Part shown: positions 40,918 through 49,720 of the stretch, piece after piece
Numbering within the stretch: the stretch's first letter is position 1
How the letters are laid out: each line of letters begins with the position of its first letter
From: an uncultured Collinsella sp.
GTDB lineage: Bacteria; Actinomycetota; Coriobacteriia; Coriobacteriales; Coriobacteriaceae
DNA: 64,000 nt
Reading direction: 5' to 3'
Assembly (NCBI GenBank): GCA_900541745.1
Contig: UQLA01000002.1
Location: 62,001-126,000 of the forward strand
Made by a program: the position numbers and the translations under genes
The notes under the pieces: generated by a model
What the model saw: only the letters and a program-made list of their open reading frames with translations
Database searches by the model: none
What the model was told of the DNA's origin: nothing

Positions 40918-41226
40918 GCATGCGCCGCCGCGGCCGCCGTCGCCCCCGACATTAAGGTCCTCGAGGGCCGCGTCGTCTCCGGCGACCAGTTCGTCTCGCC
41001 CGCGGAACAGAAGGAGCGCATCCTCGCGACCTTCGGCGACCTGTGCTGCGAGATGGAGGGCTGCACCATCGCGCAGGCCGCCTATCTCAACGGCGTGCCC
41101 CTCGTCGTCGTGCGCGCCATCAGCGACAAGCCCTGCGCCGAGGGCCAGGTCGTCGACTACAACACCTTCGAGAAGAAGGCCGCCTGCGACTGCGCCCGCA
41201 TCGCCGCGCGCATGGTTAAGCTTTAG
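40918..41226 (+). pseudogene. Methylthioadenosine/S-adenosylhomocysteine nucleosidase, C-terminal fragment
   Basis: The peptide APDIKVLEGRVVSGDQFVSP, then FGDLCCEMEGCTIAQAAYL and VVVRAISDKPC matches the C-terminal half of MTA/SAH nucleosidase, including the Met-Glu-Gly ribose contact and the catalytic Asp in AISD. The N-terminal half is gone; the upstream bases belong to the IS3 remnant on the other strand. There is no start signal, so this is a relic. Confidence 0.85.
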
Positions 41227-41452
41227 GCCCTGCGCGCCGGGGCCCTTCTTTATGTTGGGACCCCGGCGCGCAGGGCCCTTTCCAAAGCGAAGTGTCGAGC
41301 CGAAGTGTTGAGCGTCGGCCCTGAATGTTCAATGGCCGTTGTTTTCTGCCCCTCAAGTGGTGGACTTTTCCTCGGGGCTGTTGATTCCCCCACGCGCCCC
41401 TTTCCGTTCTCTGTGTTCCCCTTATACTCCTTGTACGAGGAGGTAAGAAGTC

Positions 41453-44194
41453 ATGGACAAGACCGCACAGGACAGCTTGGCAAAGAAACCCGTCGACATG
41501 AGGGACAGGATTCTCGAGCATCTCGAGGCCCTCACCTCTGCCGTCTCGCTCGACGACCTTGCCCGTCTGTCCACCTCCGACATCGCCGAGACGCTCATCA
41601 TCTCCAGGAGCCTGGCGAGCCAGTACCTCAACGACCTTGTTCGCGCCGGCTTTGTGGTTAAGGTGGCGGGCAGGCCTGTCCGTTATTTTCATCGCCGCGC
41701 GTTCCAGAAGCGTTTTCAGGTAAAGCTCTCTGCAAGCGAGTACGCCTCGCTCGCCGACCTCATCCAGGCGACGGGAATCGCCGATCACCGCGACTTCGCG
41801 CGTGCCGTGGGCTTCGACCTGAGCCTCAGCTCCGTTGTCGAGCAGTGCAAGGCTGCGGTTCAGTACCCTCCGTTTGGCCTGCCCATCCTCTTGAGCGGCG
41901 GCGTGGGTGTCGGTAAGTCTTTCCTTTCTCGCCTTGTGTACGAGTACGGCAAGAACCAGGGCTTGCTGTCCCGCGACTCCTCCTATGTGCGCATCGACTG
42001 CGCCGGGGTCCCGGACGCCGCCTCGTTCAACGGGCTTCTTGACGAGTCGATCGCGAAATCGCGCGGGGGTGTGGTCTTTGTCAACGGCATCGAGGCACTC
42101 TCTCCCTCTGCGATGGAACACTGCCTTGCGACGGCCCTCGGGCTCGATGCCTCCCAGGATGCGCCGCGCGCTCGCCTCGTTCTTTCGACGACGCTTTCCG
42201 CCGATGACCCGAAGGTTTCCTCGGCCTACAGCAAAATGCCCATCTGTGCCCGCGTCCCCTCACTCAAGGAGCGGACCCCCGAGGAGCGCGAGGATCTCAT
42301 CTTGAGCTTCCTGCGCAGCGAGGGGTGCCGAATCGGTTCTGATGTGAAGATCAGCCGCGGCGCATACCGTTGCCTCGTGAACGCGGACTTTTCCGATAAC
42401 ATCGCCGGCTTGCGCGCCTGCGTGACGAACTGCTGCGCCAAAGCGTTCCTCAATCGCGAGGGCGACTACGTCGTCGTTCGCCCGTATCTTCTTCCCAGCG
42501 GGCTCCTCTCCTCCGCGCAGATCGATCAACAGCCCGACGATGGCGTTCTGATCGACGCGTCCCTGGATGCCGCCGAGAGCACAGGGCCGGTCGAGCAGGC
42601 GCTCGATGCCCTGTGCTCTCTCGATGAGCGATTCTGCGCCGGGGAGCTCTCTGTCTCCGAGCTTGTCTCGCAAGCTGTCTCCGCTGTGCGCGGCGTTGAG
42701 GATCACTTGATCTTCGGCCACGGCGTCGCCTCATCGAGGCCGCGCGCCTTCGAGCGCGTCGTGGGCGCGGTCCTTGCCGACGCAGGCTCTTCTTATGGCA
42801 TCGAGCTTTCGAGGAAGGTCACTTTTCTACTGGCCCAGGAGATTTGCCTGCAGTTGTGGCCGGGCATCGGCCTGGCTAAGCGAAAGTCTGCCTGTGCGGA
42901 GCGAATTTCCCATCTCCTCGGTGCCGTGACCTCCGAATTGCCGTTTGCCTCGAGCGTCTCCGATCAGGTCGCCGCAGACATGGAAGGGGCGCTCGGAATC
43001 TCGCTCGATCACTTCACTAAGACGCTTCTGACGTTGTGCGTCGCATCGGAGTCTCGCGACGCGAAGGCCCTTCGGACGCTCTGCGTCATCTTGTCACACG
43101 GCTACTCGACGGCGACGAGCATCGCCGACGCGGCGAACCGTATGCTCGGCGTGCATGTGTACGAGGCGGTCGACATGCCCTACGACCAGCAGCTGAAGGA
43201 CATCGTCGGTCCGCTCCAGCGCCTCGTCGACCGCCATTCCTACTGCACCGGGGTCGTGTTTCTTGTTGACATGGGCTCTTTGGAGGAGGCCTATAAGGCC
43301 CTCGAGAACGTTACCGACTCCACCATCGGGGTGGTGAACAACGTCTCCACCGGGCTCGCGCTCGAGATCGGGTCCGGGCTGCTCGGCGGCAAGTCCATCG
43401 CCGAGGTTCTTGGCGATGCGACCGCCGTGTGCGTGACGCACTGCAAGGTAATCGAGCGCGTCAACCGTGAGGACGCCATCGTCTTCTGCTCCGAGTCCGG
43501 GGTCGACGCGGCCGAGAGGATACGTCAGCTCGTCTCGCAGAGCCTCCCGCGCACCATAGGCGCGCGCCTGCTCACGAGGCCCTTCAAGCAGCTTGCCGCG
43601 AACGGGTCGAACGACGCCGTTTTCTCCGAGCACCGCGTCTGCGCCGTCATCGGCACGGGAGACCCCAGGATTGCCTCCGTTCCCTTCGTCGCCCTCGAAG
43701 ACATTATGTCGACGGCGTCCGCCTCGAAGGTCGATGCCGTGTTCGGCAGGTGGCTCGACGTCTCCGAGCTCGCTTCTTTCCACGAGAAGCTGCTTTCGAA
43801 TATGACGCTGCAGAACGTTATCCGCTCCATCACCATCCTCGACCCGGAGCGGCTGTTCCACGAGATCGAGAGCGCCGTGCACGAGCTTCAGCGCAGAACG
43901 GGCGAGAAGATCAGCAGCAACGCCATCATCGGGCTGTACGTTCACCTCTGTTGCCTCGTCGAGCGCCTCGTCACCCGCAACCCCATCGAGACCTACGTCG
44001 GCCAGGATCGCTTCGAGGAAGAGCACGCCGACTTCATCGAGTCCTTCAGGCAGAGTTTCTCGAGCATCTCGACGCGCTATCGCGTGGAGGTTCCTGTAAG
44101 CGAGATCGCCTACGTCTTCGACTACATCAGCGTGAGCGCCGCCCCGGCGCGAGAGGAGCGTCTCGGCTCCTCGAGCCTCCTGTTCGACGAGTGA
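41453..44194 (+). CDS. LevR-like PRD-containing regulator with degenerate AAA+ domain
   Basis: This 913-residue protein has the LevR layout. A winged-helix region (about 15-85, IISRSLASQYLNDLVRAGFVV) is followed by an AAA+ domain with Walker A GGVGVGKS at 149-156. PRD-like segments flank an EIIA-like domain with His549 in ILSHGYSTATS and an EIIB-like segment; the last PRD has His831 in GLYVHLCCLV. Canonical LevR proteins activate sigma-54 promoters. Here the GAFTGA loop is absent and the Walker B pair is Asn211-Gly212 (VVFVNGIEAL) instead of Asp-Glu. It precedes the PTS operon it probably controls. GAGGAGG precedes the ATG. Confidence 0.85.
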   Translation: MDKTAQDSLAKKPVDMRDRILEHLEALTSAVSLDDLARLSTSDIAETLIISRSLASQYLNDLVRAGFVVKVAGRPVRYFHRRAFQKRFQVKLSASEYASLADLIQATGIADHRDFARAVGFDLSLSSVVEQCKAAVQYPPFGLPILLSGGVGVGKSFLSRLVYEYGKNQGLLSRDSSYVRIDCAGVPDAASFNGLLDESIAKSRGGVVFVNGIEALSPSAMEHCLATALGLDASQDAPRARLVLSTTLSADDPKVSSAYSKMPICARVPSLKERTPEEREDLILSFLRSEGCRIGSDVKISRGAYRCLVNADFSDNIAGLRACVTNCCAKAFLNREGDYVVVRPYLLPSGLLSSAQIDQQPDDGVLIDASLDAAESTGPVEQALDALCSLDERFCAGELSVSELVSQAVSAVRGVEDHLIFGHGVASSRPRAFERVVGAVLADAGSSYGIELSRKVTFLLAQEICLQLWPGIGLAKRKSACAERISHLLGAVTSELPFASSVSDQVAADMEGALGISLDHFTKTLLTLCVASESRDAKALRTLCVILSHGYSTATSIADAANRMLGVHVYEAVDMPYDQQLKDIVGPLQRLVDRHSYCTGVVFLVDMGSLEEAYKALENVTDSTIGVVNNVSTGLALEIGSGLLGGKSIAEVLGDATAVCVTHCKVIERVNREDAIVFCSESGVDAAERIRQLVSQSLPRTIGARLLTRPFKQLAANGSNDAVFSEHRVCAVIGTGDPRIASVPFVALEDIMSTASASKVDAVFGRWLDVSELASFHEKLLSNMTLQNVIRSITILDPERLFHEIESAVHELQRRTGEKISSNAIIGLYVHLCCLVERLVTRNPIETYVGQDRFEEEHADFIESFRQSFSSISTRYRVEVPVSEIAYVFDYISVSAAPAREERLGSSSLLFDE

Positions 44195-44315
44195 CCCCCC
44201 GCGCCGTCACGAGCTGACCGCGCGTCTTCAATAATCCGATAATCCCTCGCCCGGCGCGAATCCGGATAGCGCCAAGGCAGTGCTGAATGAAAAACTTGAT
44301 TTGATAGGAGCAAAC

Positions 44316-44789
44316 ATGAGTGTTGTTATGGCACGAATCGACAATCGCCTGCTTCACGGCATCATCGTGACGCAGTGGGCCCCGGTGTCGGGCGCAACCC
44401 GAGTCATGGTCATCGACGACAAGGTCGCCGGCGACGAGGTCCTGAAGTCCACCATGAGGATGGCGCGCCCCGCGGGCATGGCCGTCTCGATCATCTCCGA
44501 GGAGACCGCGCTCAAGAACTTCGCGGCGGGCAAGTACGACCGCGAGAAGGTCTTTGTCATCGCCAAGGAACCCGAGACGATGCTTCACCTGGTCGAGTCG
44601 GGCATCGAGCTCCCGTCGCTGATCGTCGGCGGCTCTCTTGTCAAGGAGGGCGGCGTCCAGCTCACCCAGCGCGCCTATGCCTCTGCCGAGAACGTCCAAA
44701 GCTACAAGGCGCTCATCGCCCACGGCGTCAAGGTGACGGCACAGTTCGTGCCCGCCGACAAGCCCGTCTCCGTCGCCGACCTCATCTAA
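44316..44789 (+). CDS. PTS mannose/fructose/sorbose family EIIB
   Basis: This 157-residue cytoplasmic protein passes phosphate from EIIA to the sugar. The phosphorylated His14 lies in RIDNRLLHGIIVTQW, the family signature. The ATG at 44316 follows ATAGGAGC; an in-frame GTG at 44280 has no ribosome site. It opens the EIIB-C-D-A operon just after the regulator gene. Confidence 0.94.
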   Translation: MSVVMARIDNRLLHGIIVTQWAPVSGATRVMVIDDKVAGDEVLKSTMRMARPAGMAVSIISEETALKNFAAGKYDREKVFVIAKEPETMLHLVESGIELPSLIVGGSLVKEGGVQLTQRAYASAENVQSYKALIAHGVKVTAQFVPADKPVSVADLI

Positions 44790-44798
44790 GGAGGGATC

Positions 44799-45584
44799 AT
44801 GGTCAACTTCACTATCCTGCAGGTCGTCCTTTTGACCCTGCTTGCCTTCATCAAGCACGTGGACTACTACGGCATCCCGATGATCTTCGTCAACTATGCC
44901 GTCTTCTGGGGCCTTATCACCGGCGTGGTCATGGGCGACTGGCAGACCGGCCTCGTCATCGGCGGCACCATCCAGCTCATGCAGCTCGGCGTCGCGGGCT
45001 TCGGCGGCTCGTCGATTCCCGATTACGGCACGATGGCCATCATCGCCACCGCCTACGGCGTGACCCTGGGCTCCGACACGGGCCTCGCCATCGGCCTGCC
45101 GGTCGGCATGCTCGGCATCCAGCTCGACGTCGTCGTCAAGATCCTCAACGGCTTTGTCGTCGAGAAGTCCCAGAAGTTCTGCAACGAGGGTAAGTTCAAT
45201 CAGATGAACGCCATCCTGTGGGTCTGCCCCGCGCTCTTCGGCCTGTGCGCCGCCCTGCCCGTCTTTGTCTCCGTGACGCTCGGCCAGCCCGCCGTCAACT
45301 GGCTCCTCGAGGTCATGCCCCAGTGGTTCCTCTCCGGCCTCACCCTCGCCGGCAAGATGCTCCCGGCCATCGGTATCGCCATGCTGCTCCGCTACATGCC
45401 AACCGCCAAGTACTTCCAGTACCTGCTCGCCGGTTTCTTCCTCTCGGCCTTCCTGAACGTGCCCATCATCGGTGCCGCCATCGTCGGCGTTGCCCTCGCG
45501 ATCGCGTTCTATCAGCGTGCCGAGAAGGACGCCGAGCTCACCGCCCACGCTTCCGCAGACGCCTTCATCGGAGAGGATGAGTAA
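44799..45584 (+). CDS. PTS mannose/fructose/sorbose family EIIC
   Basis: This 261-residue membrane protein, with about seven hydrophobic segments, forms the sugar path with EIID. GGTIQLMQLGVAGFGGSSIPDYGTM matches the family (landmark words IQLMQLG and PDYGTM near residues 60-85). AAGGAGGG precedes the ATG. It ends 2 bases before EIID. Confidence 0.93.
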   Translation: MVNFTILQVVLLTLLAFIKHVDYYGIPMIFVNYAVFWGLITGVVMGDWQTGLVIGGTIQLMQLGVAGFGGSSIPDYGTMAIIATAYGVTLGSDTGLAIGLPVGMLGIQLDVVVKILNGFVVEKSQKFCNEGKFNQMNAILWVCPALFGLCAALPVFVSVTLGQPAVNWLLEVMPQWFLSGLTLAGKMLPAIGIAMLLRYMPTAKYFQYLLAGFFLSAFLNVPIIGAAIVGVALAIAFYQRAEKDAELTAHASADAFIGEDE

Positions 45585-45586
45585 CC

Positions 45587-46417
45587 ATGGAAAACGAGAA
45601 CATCACCGTCGCCGAGGGCAAGCCCTCCGGCTATAAGGTCACCAAGAAGGACCTGCGCAACGCGAACTGGCGCTGGCTCATGAGCGTGTGCACCTTCAAC
45701 TACCAGACCCAGCAGGGCGCCTCGGTCGCCTACGCCCTCTCGCCGATCCTGAGGAAGATCTACACGAACGACGAGGACTATAAGCAAGCGCTCAACAACC
45801 ACTTCCGCTACTACAACACCCAGCCTTGGCTCGCCGCCATCATCCTCGGCGCCTGCGTGGCCATGGAGGAGCGTGACGGCCTCGCGGCGGCGGACGCCGT
45901 CCAAGACCTGAAGATCGGCACCATGGGACCGCTCGCCGGCGTCGGCGACTCCCTGCTCATGACCATGATCCCGACCATCATGGGCTCCATCGCCGCCTAC
46001 ATGGCCATCGAGGGCAACCCCGTGGGAGCCGGCATCTGGTTCGCGCTCATCCTGGCCATCTTCTGGGTCCGCATGCACGCCCTCGAGTTCGGCTACAAGC
46101 AGGGTGTGAAGCTCGTCACCGACTTCAGCGAGAAGCTTCCCAACCTCACTGCCGCCGCCTCCGTGCTCGGCCTCACCGTGGTCGGCTGCCTCATCGCCTC
46201 GGTCATCGGCGTCACCTGCCCGATTAGCTTCAGCTTCGGCGACGTCTCGATGGAGATTCAGCCGCTGCTCGACAAGATCCTGCCTGCCATGATCCCCGCC
46301 GCCATCACGGGAAGCGCGTATTACCTTCTTACCAAGAAGAACGCGAGCATGACGGCCCTCATCCTCGTGGTGATCGTCCTCGCGATGGTCGCCTCCGCCG
46401 CCGGCATCCTCGCCTAG
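45587..46417 (+). CDS. PTS mannose/fructose/sorbose family EIID
   Basis: This 276-residue membrane protein is unique to the mannose-type PTS. It shows NYQTQQGASVAYALSPILRKIY near residue 38 and MGPLAGVGDSLLMTMIPTI near residue 112, both diagnostic for EIID. A C-terminal pair of membrane helices completes it. Confidence 0.94.
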   Translation: MENENITVAEGKPSGYKVTKKDLRNANWRWLMSVCTFNYQTQQGASVAYALSPILRKIYTNDEDYKQALNNHFRYYNTQPWLAAIILGACVAMEERDGLAAADAVQDLKIGTMGPLAGVGDSLLMTMIPTIMGSIAAYMAIEGNPVGAGIWFALILAIFWVRMHALEFGYKQGVKLVTDFSEKLPNLTAAASVLGLTVVGCLIASVIGVTCPISFSFGDVSMEIQPLLDKILPAMIPAAITGSAYYLLTKKNASMTALILVVIVLAMVASAAGILA

Positions 46418-46443
46418 CTTCGACCCAAGAGATTGGTGAATCA

Positions 46444-46842
46444 ATGAGAAAGATAGTTGTGGCGAGCCATTCCCTTCTCGCCCAGGGCTTCAAGGACACC
46501 CTCGAGTTCCTTACGGGTAAGAGCGACGCCGTCACCGCCGTTTGCGCCTACGTGAACGACAACGGCGAGGGGCTCGACGCGGCGGTCGAGGCGGCGCTTT
46601 CGGGCACTGACGAGGTCGTCGTCCTTACCGACGCGCTCGGCGGCAGCGTGAACCAGCGCTTCTCCCGCTTCGCCTCCGACCGGATCCACGTGATCGCGGG
46701 TGTCAACCTCCCGCTCGCCATGACGGTCGCGCTCGCGCGCCCCGACGAGAAACTCGACTTCGACGCCCTCGTCGACGAGGCGCGCCAGCAGATCGTCTAC
46801 GTGAACGGTGCCAGTTCCGCCGAGTGCGAAGACGACGAATAG
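46444..46842 (+). CDS. PTS mannose/fructose/sorbose family EIIA
   Basis: This 132-residue protein receives phosphate from HPr. His9 in VVASHSLLAQGF is the active site, and VVVLTDALGGSVNQRF contains the dimer/substrate loop. The A domain is a separate gene placed last, so the PTS is complete with four proteins. Confidence 0.93.
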   Translation: MRKIVVASHSLLAQGFKDTLEFLTGKSDAVTAVCAYVNDNGEGLDAAVEAALSGTDEVVVLTDALGGSVNQRFSRFASDRIHVIAGVNLPLAMTVALARPDEKLDFDALVDEARQQIVYVNGASSAECEDDE

Positions 46843-46854
46843 AGGAGGTCGACG

Positions 46855-47979
46855 ATGAGAGAGTTCCTTAAAGACGTGTGGATGCACGGCGGTGAAGAAA
46901 GCCGCGCCATCACCCCCGAGAACATCACGGGCGAGAAGGGCCACGCCGCCATGTCGGCCAGCCACCTCGGCGTCGGCCGCAAGGGCTCGTGCTGCGTGCC
47001 CCTTGAGTCCGGCGAGACCATCACGCTCGCGGACATCGAGGGCCCCGGCATCATCCGCCACATCTGGATGACCGTCCCCGACAAGACCGCCGCCGGCAGC
47101 TTCGTCATGCGCGACCTCGTGCTGCGCTTCTACTGGGACGACGAGGAGACCCCCTCGGTCGAGTGCCCTGTCGGCGACTTCTTCTGCAACGGCTTCGGTG
47201 AGCGCGCCATCGTCAACTCGATGCCCATCTGCGTGAACCCGACGGGCGGCATGAACTGCTACTTCGAGATGCCCTTCAGGAAGCACGCCAAAGTCACGCT
47301 TACGAGCGAGCACCCCGGGTTCATTAAGTACATCTTCTACACGTTCAACTACGCGCTCACCGACGTGCCGGACGACGCCATGTACTTCCACGCCCGTTTT
47401 AACCGCGAGCGCAGCACCCGCAGGGGCGTCGACTACACCGTGCTCGACGGCGTGCGCGGTAAGGGCTACTACGTCGGCACCTACATGGCCCTGTGCGCCC
47501 TGGAGCGCTATTGGTGGGGCGAGGGCGAGATGAAGTTCTTCCTCGACGGCGACGAGGAGTTCCCCACGGTCACCTCGACGGGAGCCGAGGACTACTTTGG
47601 CGGTGCCTGGGCCTTCCTCGACAGGCCGCCCCACGCGCTGCCCGAGGCGCAGTGCTTCAACACACTGTTCGCCGGCTACCCGTACCGCTCGACGCGCGAC
47701 GCCACGCGCGACCGCTTCAGCGCGGGCAAGCCGAACCCGAACCCGATGCTCGCGACCAACGACGACGCGCTGCCCAGGCACGGCCTCTACAGGTGGCACC
47801 TTCCCGACCCGATCTCGTTCAAGGAGGACCTGCGCGTGACGTTCCAGGACCTCGGCAACGACGACATCAAGCTCTACGAGCGCGAGGACGACATCTCCAC
47901 CGTCGCCTACTGGTACCAAAGCGAACCGCACGCCGTGCTCGCCCCGTTTGCCGCAAGGCAGGACCGCGTGCCCAGGTAG
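46855..47979 (+). CDS. GH172 (DUF2961) family glycosidase, intracellular
   Basis: This 374-residue protein belongs to glycoside hydrolase family 172, which includes a difructose dianhydride I synthase/hydrolase and D-arabinofuranosidases. It shows GPGIIRHIWMT near residue 61, PVGDFFCNGFG near 104, WGEGEMKFFLDGDEEFP near 222 and STGAEDYFGGAW near 241. The conserved Glu residues in GEGE and in GAED lie where the catalytic pair of the family is expected. There is no signal peptide, so it acts on sugar already imported. It begins 12 bases after EIIA. Confidence 0.88.
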   Translation: MREFLKDVWMHGGEESRAITPENITGEKGHAAMSASHLGVGRKGSCCVPLESGETITLADIEGPGIIRHIWMTVPDKTAAGSFVMRDLVLRFYWDDEETPSVECPVGDFFCNGFGERAIVNSMPICVNPTGGMNCYFEMPFRKHAKVTLTSEHPGFIKYIFYTFNYALTDVPDDAMYFHARFNRERSTRRGVDYTVLDGVRGKGYYVGTYMALCALERYWWGEGEMKFFLDGDEEFPTVTSTGAEDYFGGAWAFLDRPPHALPEAQCFNTLFAGYPYRSTRDATRDRFSAGKPNPNPMLATNDDALPRHGLYRWHLPDPISFKEDLRVTFQDLGNDDIKLYEREDDISTVAYWYQSEPHAVLAPFAARQDRVPR

Positions 47980-48058
47980 GGTCGCCTCGAAACAAGCCAA
48001 CGTTATGGGCGTCCGCGGTTGACCATGACTGCGGGCGTCCCTTTGTAAGGAGGATCGC

Positions 48059-48943
48059 ATGAGCGAAAAGCAAATGAGGCTCGGCGCCCTCGAGGCCGGC
48101 GGGACCAAGATGGTCTGTGCCGTGGTGTCCGGCGACGGCGAGGTCCTCGACCGTATGGAGACCCCGACGCTTGCGCCCGCCGAGACCGTCCCGCAGATGA
48201 TCGAGTGGTTCGCCGCCCGCGATGTGGACGCGTTGGGCATCGGCGCCTTCGGCCCGACCTGCGTCGACCCCGCCGACGAGCGCTACGGCTCCGTCCTCCA
48301 AACGCCCAAGCTCGCGTGGCGAGGCTATGGTCTTCGCGCCGCGTTTGCCGACGCCCTCGGGATTCCGGTGGCCTACGATACGGACGTGAACGTTGCCTGC
48401 CTCGGCGAAGCGGTCTTCGGCTGCTGCAAGGGGCTCAAGGACGCCGTCTACGTGACCATCGGCACCGGCGTGGGCGCGGGCGTCATGTGCGCGGGCAGGC
48501 TCCTTCACGGCATGCTGCACCCCGAGGCCGGCCACATGCTGGTAAGGACCCGTCCCACCGAGGAAGGACGCTGCGTCTGCCCGAGCCACGCGAGCTGCCT
48601 CGAGGGCCTCGCCTCCGGCCCCGCCATCGCCGCGCGCTGGGGAAAGCCCGCGGCCGAGCTCGCGGACAACGATGAGGTGTGGATGCTCGAGGGGGATTAT
48701 CTGGGGCAGATGTGTGCGAACCTCGTGCTCATGTACTCGCCTCACCGCATCGTCCTCGGCGGCGGCGTGATGCACCAGGAGCAGCTCTACGGCATCGTCC
48801 GCAAGAAGACCCTCGAATATCTGGGTGGCTACATCCAGACCGCCGAGCTTAAGGACATGGAGAGCTACATCTGCGCCCCGGGCTGCGGCGGCGACCAAGG
48901 AATCCTCGGCGCGGCCGAGCTGGCAAGAAGGGCGCTCGCGTAA
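48059..48943 (+). CDS. ROK-family fructokinase
   Basis: This 294-residue sugar kinase shows GALEAGGTKM at the N-terminus and YDTDVNVACLGE near residue 107, with the catalytic Asp. HPEAGHMLV followed by CVCPSHASCLEGLASGP gives the His-Cys3 zinc site of ROK proteins. Its closest look-alikes by motif are YdhR/GmuE-type fructokinases. GTAAGGAGG precedes the ATG. Placement after the GH172 gene suggests it phosphorylates free fructose released inside the cell. Confidence 0.9.
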   Translation: MSEKQMRLGALEAGGTKMVCAVVSGDGEVLDRMETPTLAPAETVPQMIEWFAARDVDALGIGAFGPTCVDPADERYGSVLQTPKLAWRGYGLRAAFADALGIPVAYDTDVNVACLGEAVFGCCKGLKDAVYVTIGTGVGAGVMCAGRLLHGMLHPEAGHMLVRTRPTEEGRCVCPSHASCLEGLASGPAIAARWGKPAAELADNDEVWMLEGDYLGQMCANLVLMYSPHRIVLGGGVMHQEQLYGIVRKKTLEYLGGYIQTAELKDMESYICAPGCGGDQGILGAAELARRALA

Positions 48944-48975
48944 CTTGCGCTCTCTCCGCCATACAACGCGTTAAG

Positions 48976-49025
48976 AAAAGACGAGCGCTTCTTGCCAATT
49001 GGGCGGCAAGAAGCGCTCGTCTTTT
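48976..49025. terminator. Bidirectional terminator after the fructokinase gene
   Basis: A perfect 21-base stem (48976-48996 with 49005-49025) starts AAAAGACGAGCGCTTC, has an 8-base loop and ends in TTTT. Its symmetry allows it to work in both directions. Confidence 0.95.
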
Positions 49026-49058
49026 GCATTTGTTTTTGGGCAGAACGCCCCGCCTCCG

Positions 49059-49283
49059 CTAGAGTCCCTGGACCGCTACACCCACGAGGTTTGGATCGGT
49101 GTGGACAAGAAGCGCGGGGCTGATGTCGGAGCGGACGATCTCCACCGCGTTGGCCACGCGCTCGCGCAGGGCCTGCTCCATGCGGTCGTAAAGGTCGGCG
49201 TAGGCCGAGGTGTAGCTCACGGCAAAGCGCACCTTGGGGTGCTTCTCGGCGATGGCGGCGACGAGCTTGACCTCGGTGCGATG
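49059..49283 (-). pseudogene. Unrecognised protein fragment joined to an IS200 remnant
   Basis: On the minus strand an open frame reads HRTEVKLVAAIAEKHPKVRF, followed by about 50 residues ending VHTDPNLVGVAVQGL and a stop. It has coding-like composition and an amphipathic helical stretch. I do not recognise the family. It has no start codon with a ribosome site, because the sequence switches to transposase homology at about 49280. It is probably the 3' end of a gene cut by an insertion. Confidence 0.5.
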
Positions 49284-49336
49284 CGGTACTTGCATAGCCA
49301 TTTCGTGTGCGCGAGGCTGTCGGCTTTCTGGGCCAC
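49280..49336 (-). pseudogene. IS200/IS605 TnpA N-terminal fragment
   Basis: Read from a GTG at 49336 on the minus strand, MAQKADSLAHTKWLCKYRI matches the opening of IS200-type tyrosine transposases, in which CKYHIVF and a Pro-Lys-Tyr follow. The homology stops after 19 residues. Upstream (49342-49397) is a hairpin like the left-end hairpin of such elements. Confidence 0.75.
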
Positions 49337-49347
49337 AGCAATCACAT

Positions 49348-49449
49348 TCCCCCTAGCATGATGACCTGAACAATCCTCATGCTAGGGGGAAGGTTTTTGT
49401 CGCGTAGCGGAAATTGGCCTCCACCCGCTGAGCGGGTGGCTTTCTATGC
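49348..49449. mobile_element. IS200/IS605-like end sequences with two hairpins
   Basis: TTCCCCCTAGCATGA (49348-49362) pairs with TCATGCTAGGGGGAA (49377-49391), followed by a T-run. CCACCCGCT and AGCGGGTGG (about 49422-49440) form a second hairpin. Single-strand hairpins at both ends are typical of this IS family. No complete element is left. Confidence 0.55.
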
Positions 49450-49540
49450 CGCGCGTGCCGTGCGGCACGGACTAAAGTCCATGAATAAAAACGAGGGAGG
49501 CCGTTTCCGACCTCCCTCGCAAAGGGTCTCTGATTACTCC

Positions 49541-49569
49541 CACTCATTGGGGACAGACTTAAATGAGTG
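49541..49569. repeat. Conserved-loop hairpin repeat, copy 4
   Basis: CACTCATT (49541-49548) pairs with AATGAGTG (49562-49569) around GGGGACAGACTTA. Related words GGGGACGTTCC and TTGGGACGGTCC follow at 49590-49625. The rest of the 48944-49900 intergenic region shows no gene. Confidence 0.8.
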
Positions 49570-49720
49570 CTCTTGAAATGCCGGCGCCTGGGGACGTTCC
49601 TTTTCTGTCGGCAGTTTGGGACGGTCCTTAGAGTTGCAGCGCGCCATGAGTGACGTGGTGAAGCGGATCATCCTGTCTTTGAAGTTCTAAGTAGAATTCC
49701 CCGTCTCTGAGCAATGATTA

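Noticed and set aside
44221..44315. A sigma-54 promoter before the PTS EIIB gene
   Set aside because: The best candidate has GG and GC separated by 11 bases instead of 10 and lacks the rest of the consensus.
48999..49361. A 120-codon plus-strand frame after the fructokinase
   Set aside because: It begins in the terminator hairpin and runs opposite the minus-strand fragment and the TnpA remnant, which have recognisable or better coding character.
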